This document shows positions 1-7,086 of a DNA stretch of 8,152 bases, in pieces. Within the stretch, counting starts at the first letter, position 1; every line of letters starts with the position of its first letter. The notes under the pieces were generated by a model. It saw only the letters and a program-made list of their open reading frames with translations, searched no databases and was not told where the DNA came from. The translations under genes and the position numbers were made by a program. Origin of the DNA: an uncultured Candidatus Altimarinota bacterium (GTDB taxonomy: Bacteria; Patescibacteriota; Gracilibacteria; BD1-5; UBA6164); NCBI GenBank assembly GCA_937864995.1, contig CALMDL010000076.1:1-8152 (forward strand), given 5' to 3'.

Positions 1-219
1 AGTATTTGATTTGATGAAAAAAGTAGTTTCTCTAAAACAATGACATGAAAGATATTAGCTATAGATTGAAATAAAATAAAAACAGATATAGTTTTTAACG
101 AATGAAATTCAGGTTGACCAATATATAATAAAAAAAATGAATTAATTTGAATAGCTTTAGAAGTAGATACTAAAAATAGTATTTGATATTTTTTAAAAAT
201 AAGTGAATTACTAAAATAA
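1..219 (+). CDS. Trypsin-like (HtrA/DegP-type) serine protease, C-terminal fragment
   Basis: The window opens inside this gene; the last 72 residues are present. Residues 31-40 of the fragment contain the serine-nucleophile motif GNSGGP, with the catalytic serine at fragment residue 37, followed by a strand and turn (PIYNKKNELIGIALE) that is standard for the last part of the chymotrypsin-fold barrel of S1C proteases. Two of the three motif glycines are TGA codons, so the reading requires UGA = Gly. The chain stops about 36 residues after the catalytic serine with no room for a PDZ domain, so this is a PDZ-less protease, unlike canonical DegP. The His and Asp of the triad lie upstream, outside the window. 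It converges on the minus-strand gene at 241, and its last codons lie inside the terminator hairpin. Family assignment is firm; subfamily, substrate and localisation are unknown. Confidence 0.85.
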
Positions 220-255
220 AAAGAAGCCTATGGCTTCTTTCTATTTTAGTAATTC
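205..255. terminator. Bidirectional terminator, 24-bp-arm inverted repeat
   Basis: The arms 205-228 and 232-255 are reverse complements over 24 bases with one mismatch, around a 3-base TAT loop. The GC-richer core is AGAAGCC/GGCTTCT. T-rich sequence lies on the 3' side in both directions, so it can end transcripts of both convergent genes. The arms include the last sense codons and stop codons of both genes. Confidence 0.85.
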
Positions 256-651
256 TGCTAACTCTTCTTTATAGCTTTTTAATGCACCTTCTGCTCATTT
301 TTTTGTTCAAGATTCTATATTATATATCTTTTGATTAAGATATTTTATTCTTAAATCTCTAAATATTTCTTTAAAATGTAATTGTTCTCTTTCAGATAAA
401 TTATTATAACCAGTTACAAATAGACCATATTCTAAACTATTTGCAAAATTTTCTCATGAAGTAATTACCTCATCAACTCAATGAACATATTGCATAAGAT
501 CATCAATTCTTGATTTTTCCTCATCTGTATAATCAACTATTTGTTCAACAATAGATTTTACAGGATCTATTTCAGATGATACATCATGTGATAATCAAGT
601 ATTATTTCAAATGTTTTTTTCTTGATTAGAATCCAATATTTCTTTTACCAT
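241..651 (-). CDS. Unrecognised protein, 136 aa; probable C-terminal part of the split gene at 662-1648
   Basis: With TGA as Gly this frame is open from the ATG at 651 to the TAG at 241-243. I do not recognise a family. The product is hydrophilic and mostly helical in character, acidic in the first half and Lys/Glu-rich at the end, with no signal peptide, membrane segment or cysteine. The ATG lies only 10 bases after the stop of the preceding ORF and has no Shine-Dalgarno sequence. A 10-bp tandem duplication at 661-680 sits at the junction. Deleting one copy joins the two frames exactly (junction LEIDNYINMVKEIL), so this is most likely the C-terminal 30% of one ~465-aa protein. It could be translated alone from the ATG, be lost, or be rescued by slippage. 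Confidence 0.7.
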
Positions 652-660
652 ATTTATATA

Positions 661-680
661 ATTATCTATTATTATCTATT
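661..680. repeat. 10-bp exact tandem duplication (ATTATCTATT x2)
   Basis: The 10-mer at 661-670 is repeated without change at 671-680. It overlaps the last codons and stop of the 328-aa ORF. Because 10 is not a multiple of three, the duplication shifts the frame; one copy gives a continuous frame from 1648 to 241. Confidence 0.9.
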
Positions 681-1648
681 TCTAATTTATAACCAAATCA
701 TCTAAGTGCACTTCTAATATTACTTTTTATTTGTGCTATTTGTTTTGGTGTTAATGATTTTCATTTATCTCTTGAAAACAAATCTATTTTTTCAAGATAT
801 AAATTATTTATTCATTCTTCTGTAATAACATAATTTAAAACATTATTTCATGGAGTATCATTATTTGGTTTTCAAAATCTTTTTTTTGCTTCAGTTAATA
901 ATGAAATCATTCTCATTGTTGGCATTTTTACATTTTGAACTCACATTTTTTCTTTATATCATAATGCAACTGCTCAATAATAAAGATTTTCAAAATTTTC
1001 AACTTTTAAAGATGATGCAAATGATAAAAGTAAACTATTTCAATTTATACTTCATAAAACTCCTGATGCCTCAACTGATTCTAATTCAGTTTTTAATCAT
1101 TCAAATGTTACAAGTGGTAGATTTACTGTAGACCAATTTAATTCATCATTAAATCACAAAATTTCTACTATATATTTAACATCTTGTAGATGTGATAAAC
1201 CAAATTGTTTAGCAAAATCTATTTGCTTATCATTTCATGTTTTTAAATCTTCTAAATTTGCATTTACATATTCCCACATATAAAAAAGTGGATATGATAA
1301 CATTTTTTCATTGATTTGTCTTTTACCAAAAGAAGATAATCATTCATCTATTTTTTCTCTTCTTTTATCTGATAATAATCATAAAACACTACTTCTACTA
1401 TGAGTTATAGTATTTTTTGTAGCATTATATAAAACTTTTTGAGTATAATCCAAATCATTTTTATCAAAATATAATTTATTTAAAATTAAATAATGATATT
1501 TTAAATATTCTCTTTTTACATTTTCACTAGATACATCAAGGTTTGATATATTTCCCCCTCATAATTCATTAAAAGAATCTTTTAATATTTTTTTTGGGTC
1601 TACAGGGATATATGGATTCCCTAAAAATTTAGTATTTAAATCATTCAT
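662..1648 (-). CDS. Unrecognised soluble protein, 328 aa; probable N-terminal part of a frame-disrupted gene
   Basis: The ORF runs from the ATG at 1648 to the TAA at 662-664, with many in-frame TGA codons read as Gly. Both tryptophans (in MWEY and NWST) are TGG. No family is recognised. The protein looks cytoplasmic: no signal peptide or hydrophobic segment, rich in Asn/Lys/Leu, probably largely helical. It starts 8 bases after the stop of pilB on the same strand, so the two are almost certainly co-transcribed, which suggests but does not prove a role linked to pili or surface assembly. Its last residues fall in the 10-bp tandem duplication at 661-680, and the ORF at 241-651 continues it in the shifted frame. 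The disruption could be a real mutation, a phase-variable switch or an assembly error. Confidence 0.8.
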
Positions 1649-1656
1649 ATTTTATA

Positions 1657-2976
1657 TTAAATTACTCTTAAAATTTCCTCAATTGTAGTATAACCTTTTA
1701 TTGCTTTTAATATTCAATCTTCTTTCATAGTTATTAAATCACCATTTCTTGATTCTGCTATTATATCATCTGTATTTGCTTCTGCTCTAATCATTTCTCT
1801 TAATTTATGAGTTAATGATATAATCTCATAAATACCTAATCTTCAACTATATCAACTATGATTACATTTTTCACAACCAGCTCACTCATATAATTTTATA
1901 TTTTTTGCTGGTCTAATACTCATACCAATATCTTTCATCATTGCTTCAACAATTGCTTGTTCTTCAGGAGTTTTTTCTTTTTCTCTTTTACAATGAGGGC
2001 ATATTTTTCTAACTAATCTTTGTGCAACAATTGTATCAAGCGCAGATGCAATAATATATGGTTTTAATCACATATTTACAATTCTATCTAGAGTTTCAGC
2101 AGCTGATTTAGTATGTAGAGTTGATAAAACTAAATGTCATGTAAGACTTGCCTGAGTTGCTGTTTCTAAGGTATCTTTATCTCTTATTTCTCAAACCATT
2201 ATTATATCTGGATCTTGTCTAAGAATAGCTCTTAATCAAGAATGAAAAGTAAAACCCTTTTTTTCGTTTACTTCTGATTGAATTATTCAATCCATTGTAT
2301 ATTCAATTGGATCTTCTAATGTTATTATTTTTTTATCTCTTGTATTTAGCTTAGCCAAAATAGTATAAAGAGTAGTAGTTTTACCAGAACCCGTAGGACC
2401 TGTAACCAAAACCATACCATTTTTTCTTGAAATTGCTCTTTCTAAAATTCTCTTAGTTGTCCAAAAAAATCATAAATCATCAAAATCAACTACAGATTTT
2501 GTATTATCAAGTATTCTACAAACAACATTTTCAGCATCTCATACAGGGAGTGTTGATATTCTTACATCAATATCTCTATCTTCAATAACCATAGAATATT
2601 TACCATCTTGAGGTATATCTGTAATATTTAATTTTAAACCAGATGCATATTTTAACCTTTCAAGTATTGATTTATATTCTTTTAAAGTAATTCTAAATAT
2701 ATCAACTAATACTCAATCTATTCTAAATCTAACTACAACATAATCTTCAAAAACTTCATAGTGAACATCACTACTTCAAAGTACAAGTGCTCAAATAGTA
2801 ATATCCCTAAGTGTATCATCTGTTTTTTGCTCTTTTAAACTTTGTTTTACTTGATTCTCAATTTTTCAAAACTTTAAAGAATGATACTCTTTTTTTTGTT
2901 CTTTTAAAAGTATCTCTTGTTTTAATTCTTCTTGAATCTTGTTTTGCGTTTCATTTTCAGGTTTTTTAACAACCAT
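1657..2976 (-). CDS. pilB: Type IV pilus / type II secretion assembly ATPase (PilB/GspE family)
   Basis: This 439-aa product is a cytoplasmic hexameric ATPase that powers pilus (or pseudopilus) extension. Visible in order: a Lys/Glu-rich N-terminal segment (1-60); the N2 domain with SSDVHYE and a RIDGVL strand (about 70-100); the Walker A motif GPTGSGKT at 193-200; an Asp-box region around LEDPIEY; the Walker B region [14 protein letters not shown] with Glu263; the His-box TLHT; and a zinc-binding tetracysteine C326-C329/C368-C371 typical of GspE/PilB and absent from PilT. Length is below the usual ~560 aa because the N1 domain is missing. About half of its glycines are TGA, but all Walker A glycines are GGN. 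The ATG at 2976 is the first start after the divergent intergenic region. Which subclass it is (pilus or secretion) cannot be fixed, since no platform protein or PilT is in view. Confidence 0.95.
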
Positions 2977-2979
2977 AAC

Positions 2980-3006
2980 TTGTATTTTAAAATGAATAAA
3001 TATAAT
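2980..3006 (+). promoter_or_regulatory. Possible promoter for the 3038-4488 surface genes
   Basis: A TTGTAT at 2980-2985 and a TATAAT at 3001-3006 are separated by 15 bases, 31 bases before the ATG at 3038. The -35 overlaps the start region of the divergent pilB. Sequence this AT-rich yields such matches by chance, so this is tentative. The 61-bp intergenic gap must also hold the pilB promoter. Confidence 0.35.
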
Positions 3007-3037
3007 TTAAATAAATTTTATCATAATTATTTATTTT

Positions 3038-3604
3038 ATGCAAAAATTAGAGAGAAATGCATCTATATTACTTTGGTCAATTTTTCTAAGTTTAACTATT
3101 TGAATTGCCTTTATTTCAATAAGCTCTCAAATAAGTAAAAACTTAAAAGAAAATACATGATTAAAAGGTAAAATAAATATAATTTCATTAAAAGAAAAAA
3201 AAATAAATGATGCAATAGAAACAAACAATTTTGATAACATAGAATTAAGTGATAATGAACTAATTATTTTTGAAAAAAACAATTTTTATAATGTTTGATT
3301 GAAAGAAAATCAAAATTTAAAAATAAAACTATATTCTAATAGTAACATAACAATTAAATTAAATTCATGAGCACCAGTTTCATATTTAAATACTAGTAAT
3401 CTAAATATAAATTGAATAATTACATCAAGCTCTACTTTTAATTCATGAAATAATGAAATTGTTATAAAAAATTTATGATGATACTCAAATATAGATATAA
3501 TGTCTGAAGCTGGATTTGAAACTGAATATAAAAAATACACAATATTACAAAAAATATGAAATAAAACTATAAATAAAGAAACTTGAAAAATTAAAATATT
3601 TTAA
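3038..3604 (+). CDS. N-terminally membrane-anchored surface protein, possibly minor-pilin/PilX-like
   Basis: The product is 188 aa with TGA as Gly. Residues 1-7 (MQKLERN) precede one hydrophobic helix (about 8-30), then a polar, Asn/Ile/Ser-rich beta-type domain with no cysteine. A short charged N-terminus leading straight into a helix followed by an extracellular domain is the layout of pilin-like and PilX-type pilus accessory proteins. Being divergent from pilB fits that. There is no clear prepilin peptidase site (no Gly before a Phe/Met), so it may simply be a signal-anchored protein. The ATG at 3038 has no Shine-Dalgarno; the stop is 11 bases before the next gene, so they form an operon. 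The gene is certain; the pilus role is an inference. Confidence 0.75.
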
Positions 3605-3615
3605 AATAAAATACA

Positions 3616-4488
3616 ATGAAAAAATACAAATTAACATCAATCATATTATTACTTTTAAGTATTCTCACTATAAATTTAACATATTGAGACTCAAAAACTA
3701 TGTCTGATTCAACTTGATATACCCTTTATGAAGAAAGAGTTAGTAATTTTTGTAAAGAATATAAAATAAATGATGGTAGTTCTGAGATAATTTATGCTAT
3801 ATGAAAAGATGATCAATTTTTAAATCTTGATAATTTAGAATGAATTACTCAAAATTATAAAAAATCTAAAAGTATTGACTTAGCAAAAGAACAATACAGA
3901 AAAAATATGGACAATATATATTGATGTGCTACAAATGTAGTATACTACAGAGCTTTAAAACAAGTAAAAGAAGAACTAATAAGTAAAAGTCCTGATTTAA
4001 ATTCAAAATTAAAAAATAAATTAGACTGAGAAATAAAATCAATTGAACAAAAAATTAGTCAAAATAGTAATAAATGTAAAGTAACATCTGAAAAAAGTAC
4101 TAGTATAATTAAAAAATCTGTTTTAAAACAGACAACTTATGAAGTTTGTAAATATAGTTTTTATTTAGAATATTTAAAAACTTTTAATGAAAAAATGGCA
4201 GCATTAGATGATGAAACAAAAAATAACCCAAATTATACTAAAGCAATACAAACAATTTTACAAGAAGAAGCCAATAAAAAAAATCAAATTCAAAAAGAAA
4301 TTGAAGATGCATACAAAGTTTTTCCTGTTGCATTTAAGGCATATTCAGAATATGAAAATAATATAACAATTCATATATATTTAGAATTATTAAGAGAAGA
4401 TTACAATTTATTAAGAGAATGACTACATAAAAGTATAAATCCTATAAATCAAGTAGTATATAAAATAAGTAATGCTATGAAAAAATAA
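3616..4488 (+). CDS. Secreted four-cysteine helical protein of unknown function
   Basis: The product is 290 aa. It begins with a Sec-type signal peptide: basic MKKYK, a hydrophobic core at about residues 6-22, and a likely cleavage near Tyr23-Gly24. The mature part is polar, Lys/Glu-rich and probably helical (long coiled-coil-like stretches at about 120-155 and 190-235). Exactly four cysteines occur (46, 104, 154, 178), all after the signal, so two disulfides in an exported helical bundle are plausible. No known family is recognised. It follows the anchored surface protein by 11 bases and ends at a strong terminator, so these two form the divergent partner unit of pilB. Several TGA codons are read as Gly. 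A role in the pilus or cell surface is inferred from context only. Confidence 0.8.
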
Positions 4489-4510
4489 AAAATCCCTTAA
4501 GGGATTTTTT
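4487..4510. terminator. Bidirectional terminator (perfect 24-base palindrome)
   Basis: A perfect palindrome with core ATCCCTTAAGGGAT gives a 10-bp stem and TTAA loop, with a T run in both directions (the 3' arm plus ATTTTTTT on the plus strand, ATTTTTT on the minus strand). It starts in the stop codon of the 290-aa gene and lies 6 bases beyond the stop of the convergent CHAP gene, so it serves both. Confidence 0.9.
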
Positions 4511-4516
4511 ATTTTT

Positions 4517-5677
4517 TTAATCAACATATATATATCAATCAATACTTCTGTCATTAATAGGTACTTTTCTATATGTTATTTCATTTAATCTTCTATAATT
4601 CATATCTGAAACTATAATATGATCTCATTTTACTTCCATAACTATTCAAACATGTCCATATCTAGGATTATATCAAGTTCAAGTAAATTGAACTATAGCT
4701 CATAATTTAGGACTACTTCAAGTTGAAGCTCATGCAGCTCTTGCATTTGAAATCCATTGATTAGCATTTCATCCCCATGATACATTTTTATATTGTGCAA
4801 CATACCATGTACAATTTCACCAATAAAAAGTATGCTTAGGTGCTCTCCGAACTAGACTATAGCTTCATTGGCTAGAAACAATTTGACTATTTGCTTGTCA
4901 TGCAAAACTATATCATCAAGTTGCTTTTGAGTTTCATTTAATATTAGCAACTGCTTTTGTTGGTGTAGTTGGTTTTACATAAACTGGAACTACTACTTTT
5001 TTAATTGCTCATGGAATAACTAAATTATCACCTATTTTTATAGTATCACTATCTGATAATAAATTTTGACTTTTAATTTTAGATTCATCAATTTCATATT
5101 TTTTTGCAATTGAAGATATAGTATCTCCTGATGCTACAGTATGAATTAATCATGAAACAGGTGGAACTTTTATAATTTCTCAAGGTCTAATTACATGATT
5201 TTTTTCAAAATTATTAGCCCATAATATAGAACTTGTTGATATTCAAAAATCATATGATATACTTGAAAATGAATCTCAAGGTTTTACTTCATAACTAAGT
5301 ATTTCGTTTGTTCATGCCAAATCTCTATTATCATTTAATATAGTATTAACTGATAAAAATGAATCCTCTGATTCAATTATTGGTAATCAATATCAAGAAT
5401 CTCAATCTTGAATATCTCAACCATAATATGATTCAATAATTGATGACTCATCAATATTTCATCTATAAAAATCATAATTTGTATTATTATAAACAAAAGA
5501 AGCTAGACTTGGATACATTGGAAAAACAAATGTAACAAATATTAAAACTATATAAATAGTATTTGAATATCTTTTTTCATTAAGTGAATTTGTTTTTATT
5601 CAATCATTTTGTCTAACTATTCTAAGATGTCTATCAATACGAGCTCTTATATTAACTCTATTTTCAGTATTTACCAA
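4517..5677 (-). CDS. Membrane-anchored LysM-LysM-CHAP peptidoglycan hydrolase
   Basis: The product is 386 aa. A basic cytoplasmic N-terminus (1-36) is followed by a membrane helix or signal-anchor (about 40-60), a Ser/Asp-rich linker, LysM 1 (about 127-172, YEVKPGDSFSSIS), LysM 2 (about 178-222, HTVASGDTISSIA), a Pro/Thr/Lys linker, and a C-terminal CHAP domain (about 280-386). CHAP residues are visible: Cys289 in GNCTWYV, SWGGNANQW, His342 in GHVGIV, and Asn360 in SDMNY. Such enzymes bind glycan through LysM and cleave peptide or amide bonds of peptidoglycan, during division, remodelling or attack on another cell. Frame requires UGA = Gly; the four CHAP-region tryptophans I checked are TGG. 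No ATG exists before the membrane helix, and a TAA lies just upstream, so TTG at 5677 is chosen (ATT one codon earlier is an alternative). It carries one rare CGG codon (residue 277). Confidence 0.9.
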
Positions 5678-5723
5678 AATCTTTTTTTAGATAATAAATA
5701 GAAATAAAAACCTAAGTTTAAAT

Positions 5724-5746
5724 CTCTTTTAACCTCTTTTAAGGTT
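5724..5746. repeat. Two CTCTTTTAA repeats one helical turn apart, overlapping a small hairpin
   Basis: CTCTTTTAA occurs at 5724-5732 and again at 5734-5742, a 10-base period. The second copy lies in a 5-bp hairpin (AACCT/AGGTT, 5731-5746). The site is about 50-70 bases upstream of the CHAP gene start, where a promoter or operator would be. No binding protein can be named. Confidence 0.4.
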
Positions 5747-5761
5747 CTATTAAAACATAAA

Positions 5762-5807
5762 AAAAATCTTATTTGCTGTGAGATTATATCCAGAAAATAA
5801 GATTTTT
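5762..5807 (-). terminator. Rho-independent-type terminator of rplU
   Basis: Arms 5762-5774 and 5795-5807 form a 13-bp stem (AAAAATCTTATTT and its complement) around a 20-base loop. On the minus strand it begins 12 bases after the rplU stop and its 3' arm runs into a T tract. It separates rplU from the downstream CHAP gene. Confidence 0.75.
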
Positions 5808-5818
5808 CAAATGTTTTT

Positions 5819-6130
5819 TTATGCAACAGATAATACTTCTAATTTAGTTAAATGTGGTCTAAAACCAGTATTTTTACTATATCTTTTTTTAGATTTCATT
5901 TTAAAAACTCTAACTTTTTCACCTTTAAATTGTTCAACAACTTTTAATTCTACTTTTGAACCAGCAACAGTAGGAGTTCCAACTTTTAAATCTTTTCCTT
6001 CTTCATCTGAAACAAGCATTGCTTCAACTGAAAAATTTGCATTAATTTCTTTATCTAATTTTTTTACATCAATTACGTCACCTTTTCTAACAGTAAATTG
6101 ATTTCCTCCTAATTCTATAACAGCTATCAT
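5819..6130 (-). CDS. rplU: 50S ribosomal protein L21 (bL21)
   Basis: The product is 103 aa, the normal bL21 length. Hallmarks are the start MIAVIELGGNQFTVRKGDVI, VGTPTVAGSKVELKVV in the middle, and the basic C-terminal FKMKSKKRYSKNTGFRPHLTKLEV that contacts 23S rRNA. bL21 is a structural protein of the large subunit. All eight glycines are GGA or GGT and none is TGA, unlike every other gene here, so it reads intact under the standard code as well. The usual partner rpmA (bL27) does not follow; instead there is a terminator and a CHAP gene. A TATTAT box ends 3 bases before the ATG and no Shine-Dalgarno is seen. tRNA-Gln lies upstream on the same strand. Confidence 0.97.
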   Translation of the reverse strand: MIAVIELGGNQFTVRKGDVIDVKKLDKEINANFSVEAMLVSDEEGKDLKVGTPTVAGSKVELKVVEQFKGEKVRVFKMKSKKRYSKNTGFRPHLTKLEVLSVA

Positions 6131-6382
6131 GTTATAATATATTAAAAAATAAATTATTTGTACTCAATTCCTGCAAGAAACTAAGTATTTTTTAAGTATA
6201 AAACTTAAAAAATAAAAACCCTAATTTTTCTTATTTCTTAAGTCTTAAAATAATAAACATTGAAAAATTAATAATTTTAATTATTCACTACTCATTATTT
6301 ATTATATTAATTGTATTCATCTCGCTATTGCTCGATGTAACTATCTTTCCGACTCAATTCTATCGTCGCAAATAATAGTTAA
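6131..6382. other. Intergenic stretch between tRNA-Gln and rplU, with possible structured RNA
   Basis: No coding frame is supported. The rplU-proximal half is nearly pure A/T and holds an 11-bp inverted repeat (6186-6196 with 6204-6214, 7-base loop). The tRNA-proximal part (6318-6368) is clearly GC-richer and can form two small hairpins: CATC..GC/GC..GATG at 6318-6337, and CGAC/GTCG at 6350-6368. The 9-mer ACTCAATTC occurs at both 6162-6170 and 6352-6360. This could be an rplU leader, a tRNA 3' trailer or a processed small RNA; none is established. Confidence 0.4.
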
Positions 6383-6457
6383 TGGCTGGGAATGAGGGGC
6401 TCGAACCCCCAGATGACGGAGTCAAAGTCCGCTGCCTTACCATTTGGCTAATTCCCA
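6383..6457 (-). tRNA. trnQ: tRNA-Gln (anticodon UUG)
   Basis: The minus strand folds as a full 75-base cloverleaf: acceptor TGGGAAT/ATTCCCA with discriminator G and encoded CCA; D arm GCC..GGTAA..GGC; anticodon stem GCGGA/TCCGT with loop CTTTGAC (anticodon TTG at 6423-6425); five-base variable loop; T arm with TTCGAGC. The U1-A72 end is typical of tRNA-Gln. It decodes CAA and CAG by wobble. No tRNA-Gly(UCA), which the recoded UGA would need, is in this window. Confidence 0.96.
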
Positions 6458-6485
6458 ATATATACTTTATTAATAAAGCTTGTGT

Positions 6486-6512
6486 ATTATATAAAAAAAA
6501 TTAAAAAGTCAA
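6486..6512 (-). promoter_or_regulatory. Sigma70-type promoter for tRNA-Gln
   Basis: On the minus strand TTGACT (6512-6507) and TATAAT (6491-6486) are separated by 15 bases, placing the start about 20 bases before the tRNA. The -10 is a perfect consensus. The -35 sits inside a palindrome shared with the divergent plus-strand promoter. Confidence 0.65.
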
Positions 6513-6520
6513 AATTAATT

Positions 6521-6548
6521 TTGCTTTTTTTTATACTTTTTTTAATAT
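6521..6548 (+). promoter_or_regulatory. Probable promoter for the membrane protein at 6573
   Basis: TTGCTT (6521-6526) and TAATAT (6543-6548) have a 16-base spacer and predict a start near 6555, giving a leader of about 18 bases. It is divergent from the tRNA-Gln promoter; both -35 elements lie in or next to the 14-base palindrome CAAAATTAATTTTG at 6510-6523. Confidence 0.45.
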
Positions 6549-6572
6549 AAAAGAGATTTAATTTTTAATTTG

Positions 6573-7037
6573 ATGAAAATGCTTTGATTTATAAAAATAT
6601 TACAAAAAAGACCTAGCGACAAAACAATTATTGTATGAAGAATTATTTTTGGTTTAATATATATGATAAGTATGTATTACAACCTATTTATACAAGAAAA
6701 TCCAAACACTTTAGAAAATATATTTTTTTGGCAAGAAGTAAGCACAAATACTTTAACTTACATAAGTTATTTTATAATTGCTATATGAATAGTTCCAATA
6801 ATTATGTGAGCAACTAACATATGTGTTGCAAAAAAATCTATTATGAGAATAGTTCAAATAATTTTTGGTATATCTTTATTTTACATATCTTCAAAAATAG
6901 TTGAAGGACCTGATTTAGATGTAGATGCACTTGTATTTTTTATGGCTTTCCTTCCATTTTTTGCATGAATAACTGGTAAATGTATAACTAGTAAATGTAT
7001 GAAATTTGGTGAAAAAGTAACTAAAATAAGAGTTTAA
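6573..7037 (+). CDS. Small four-helix integral membrane protein, function unknown
   Basis: The product is 154 aa with TGA as Gly. Four hydrophobic segments are visible at about residues 18-39, 60-83, 90-107 and 117-134, with a basic N-terminus (IKILQKRPSDK), a basic loop (CVAKKSIMR) and a basic tail, suggesting both ends and the central loop are cytoplasmic. The third segment (SIMRIVQIIFGISLFYIS) and the end (FFAGITGKCITSKCMKFG, with a Cys-x4-Cys pair) resemble the DUF2892 membrane domain pattern, but weakly. Start at ATG 6573: an in-frame TAA lies at 6543-6545, with no other ATG between. It stands alone between a divergent tRNA gene and its own terminator. No function is claimed. Confidence 0.75.
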
Positions 7038-7041
7038 TATT

Positions 7042-7073
7042 AAAAAGATAGTTTTAAAACTATCTTTTTTTAT
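7042..7073 (+). terminator. Terminator of the membrane-protein gene
   Basis: AAAAAGATAG (7042-7051) and CTATCTTTTT (7060-7069) form a 10-bp stem with an 8-base TTTTAAAA loop, followed by more T residues. It begins 4 bases after the stop codon. Confidence 0.85.
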
Positions 7074-7086
7074 TTTTAAATAAATT

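Noticed and set aside
661..680. CRISPR or longer tandem array
   Set aside because: There are only two 10-base copies and no spacers; no CRISPR-like repeats appear anywhere in the window.
850..1131. Plus-strand standard-code frame of 93 codons
   Set aside because: It is antisense to the 328-aa gene, whose minus frame is open much longer once TGA is Gly. Its Leu/Phe/Ile-rich composition is what the complement of an AT-rich gene gives.
2932..3138. Plus-strand frame of 68 codons across the pilB start
   Set aside because: It overlaps the pilB N-terminus and the start of the 188-aa gene in another frame, with no recognisable content.
3310..3540. Minus-strand frame of 76 codons
   Set aside because: It is antisense to the 188-aa surface protein and has no family features.
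5778..6101. Plus-strand frame of 107 codons opposite rplU
   Set aside because: rplU on the minus strand is unmistakable bL21; the plus frame is its shadow.
6635..6817. Plus-strand frame of 60 codons
   Set aside because: It is a shifted frame inside the 154-aa membrane protein gene, which spans TGA codons in its own frame.
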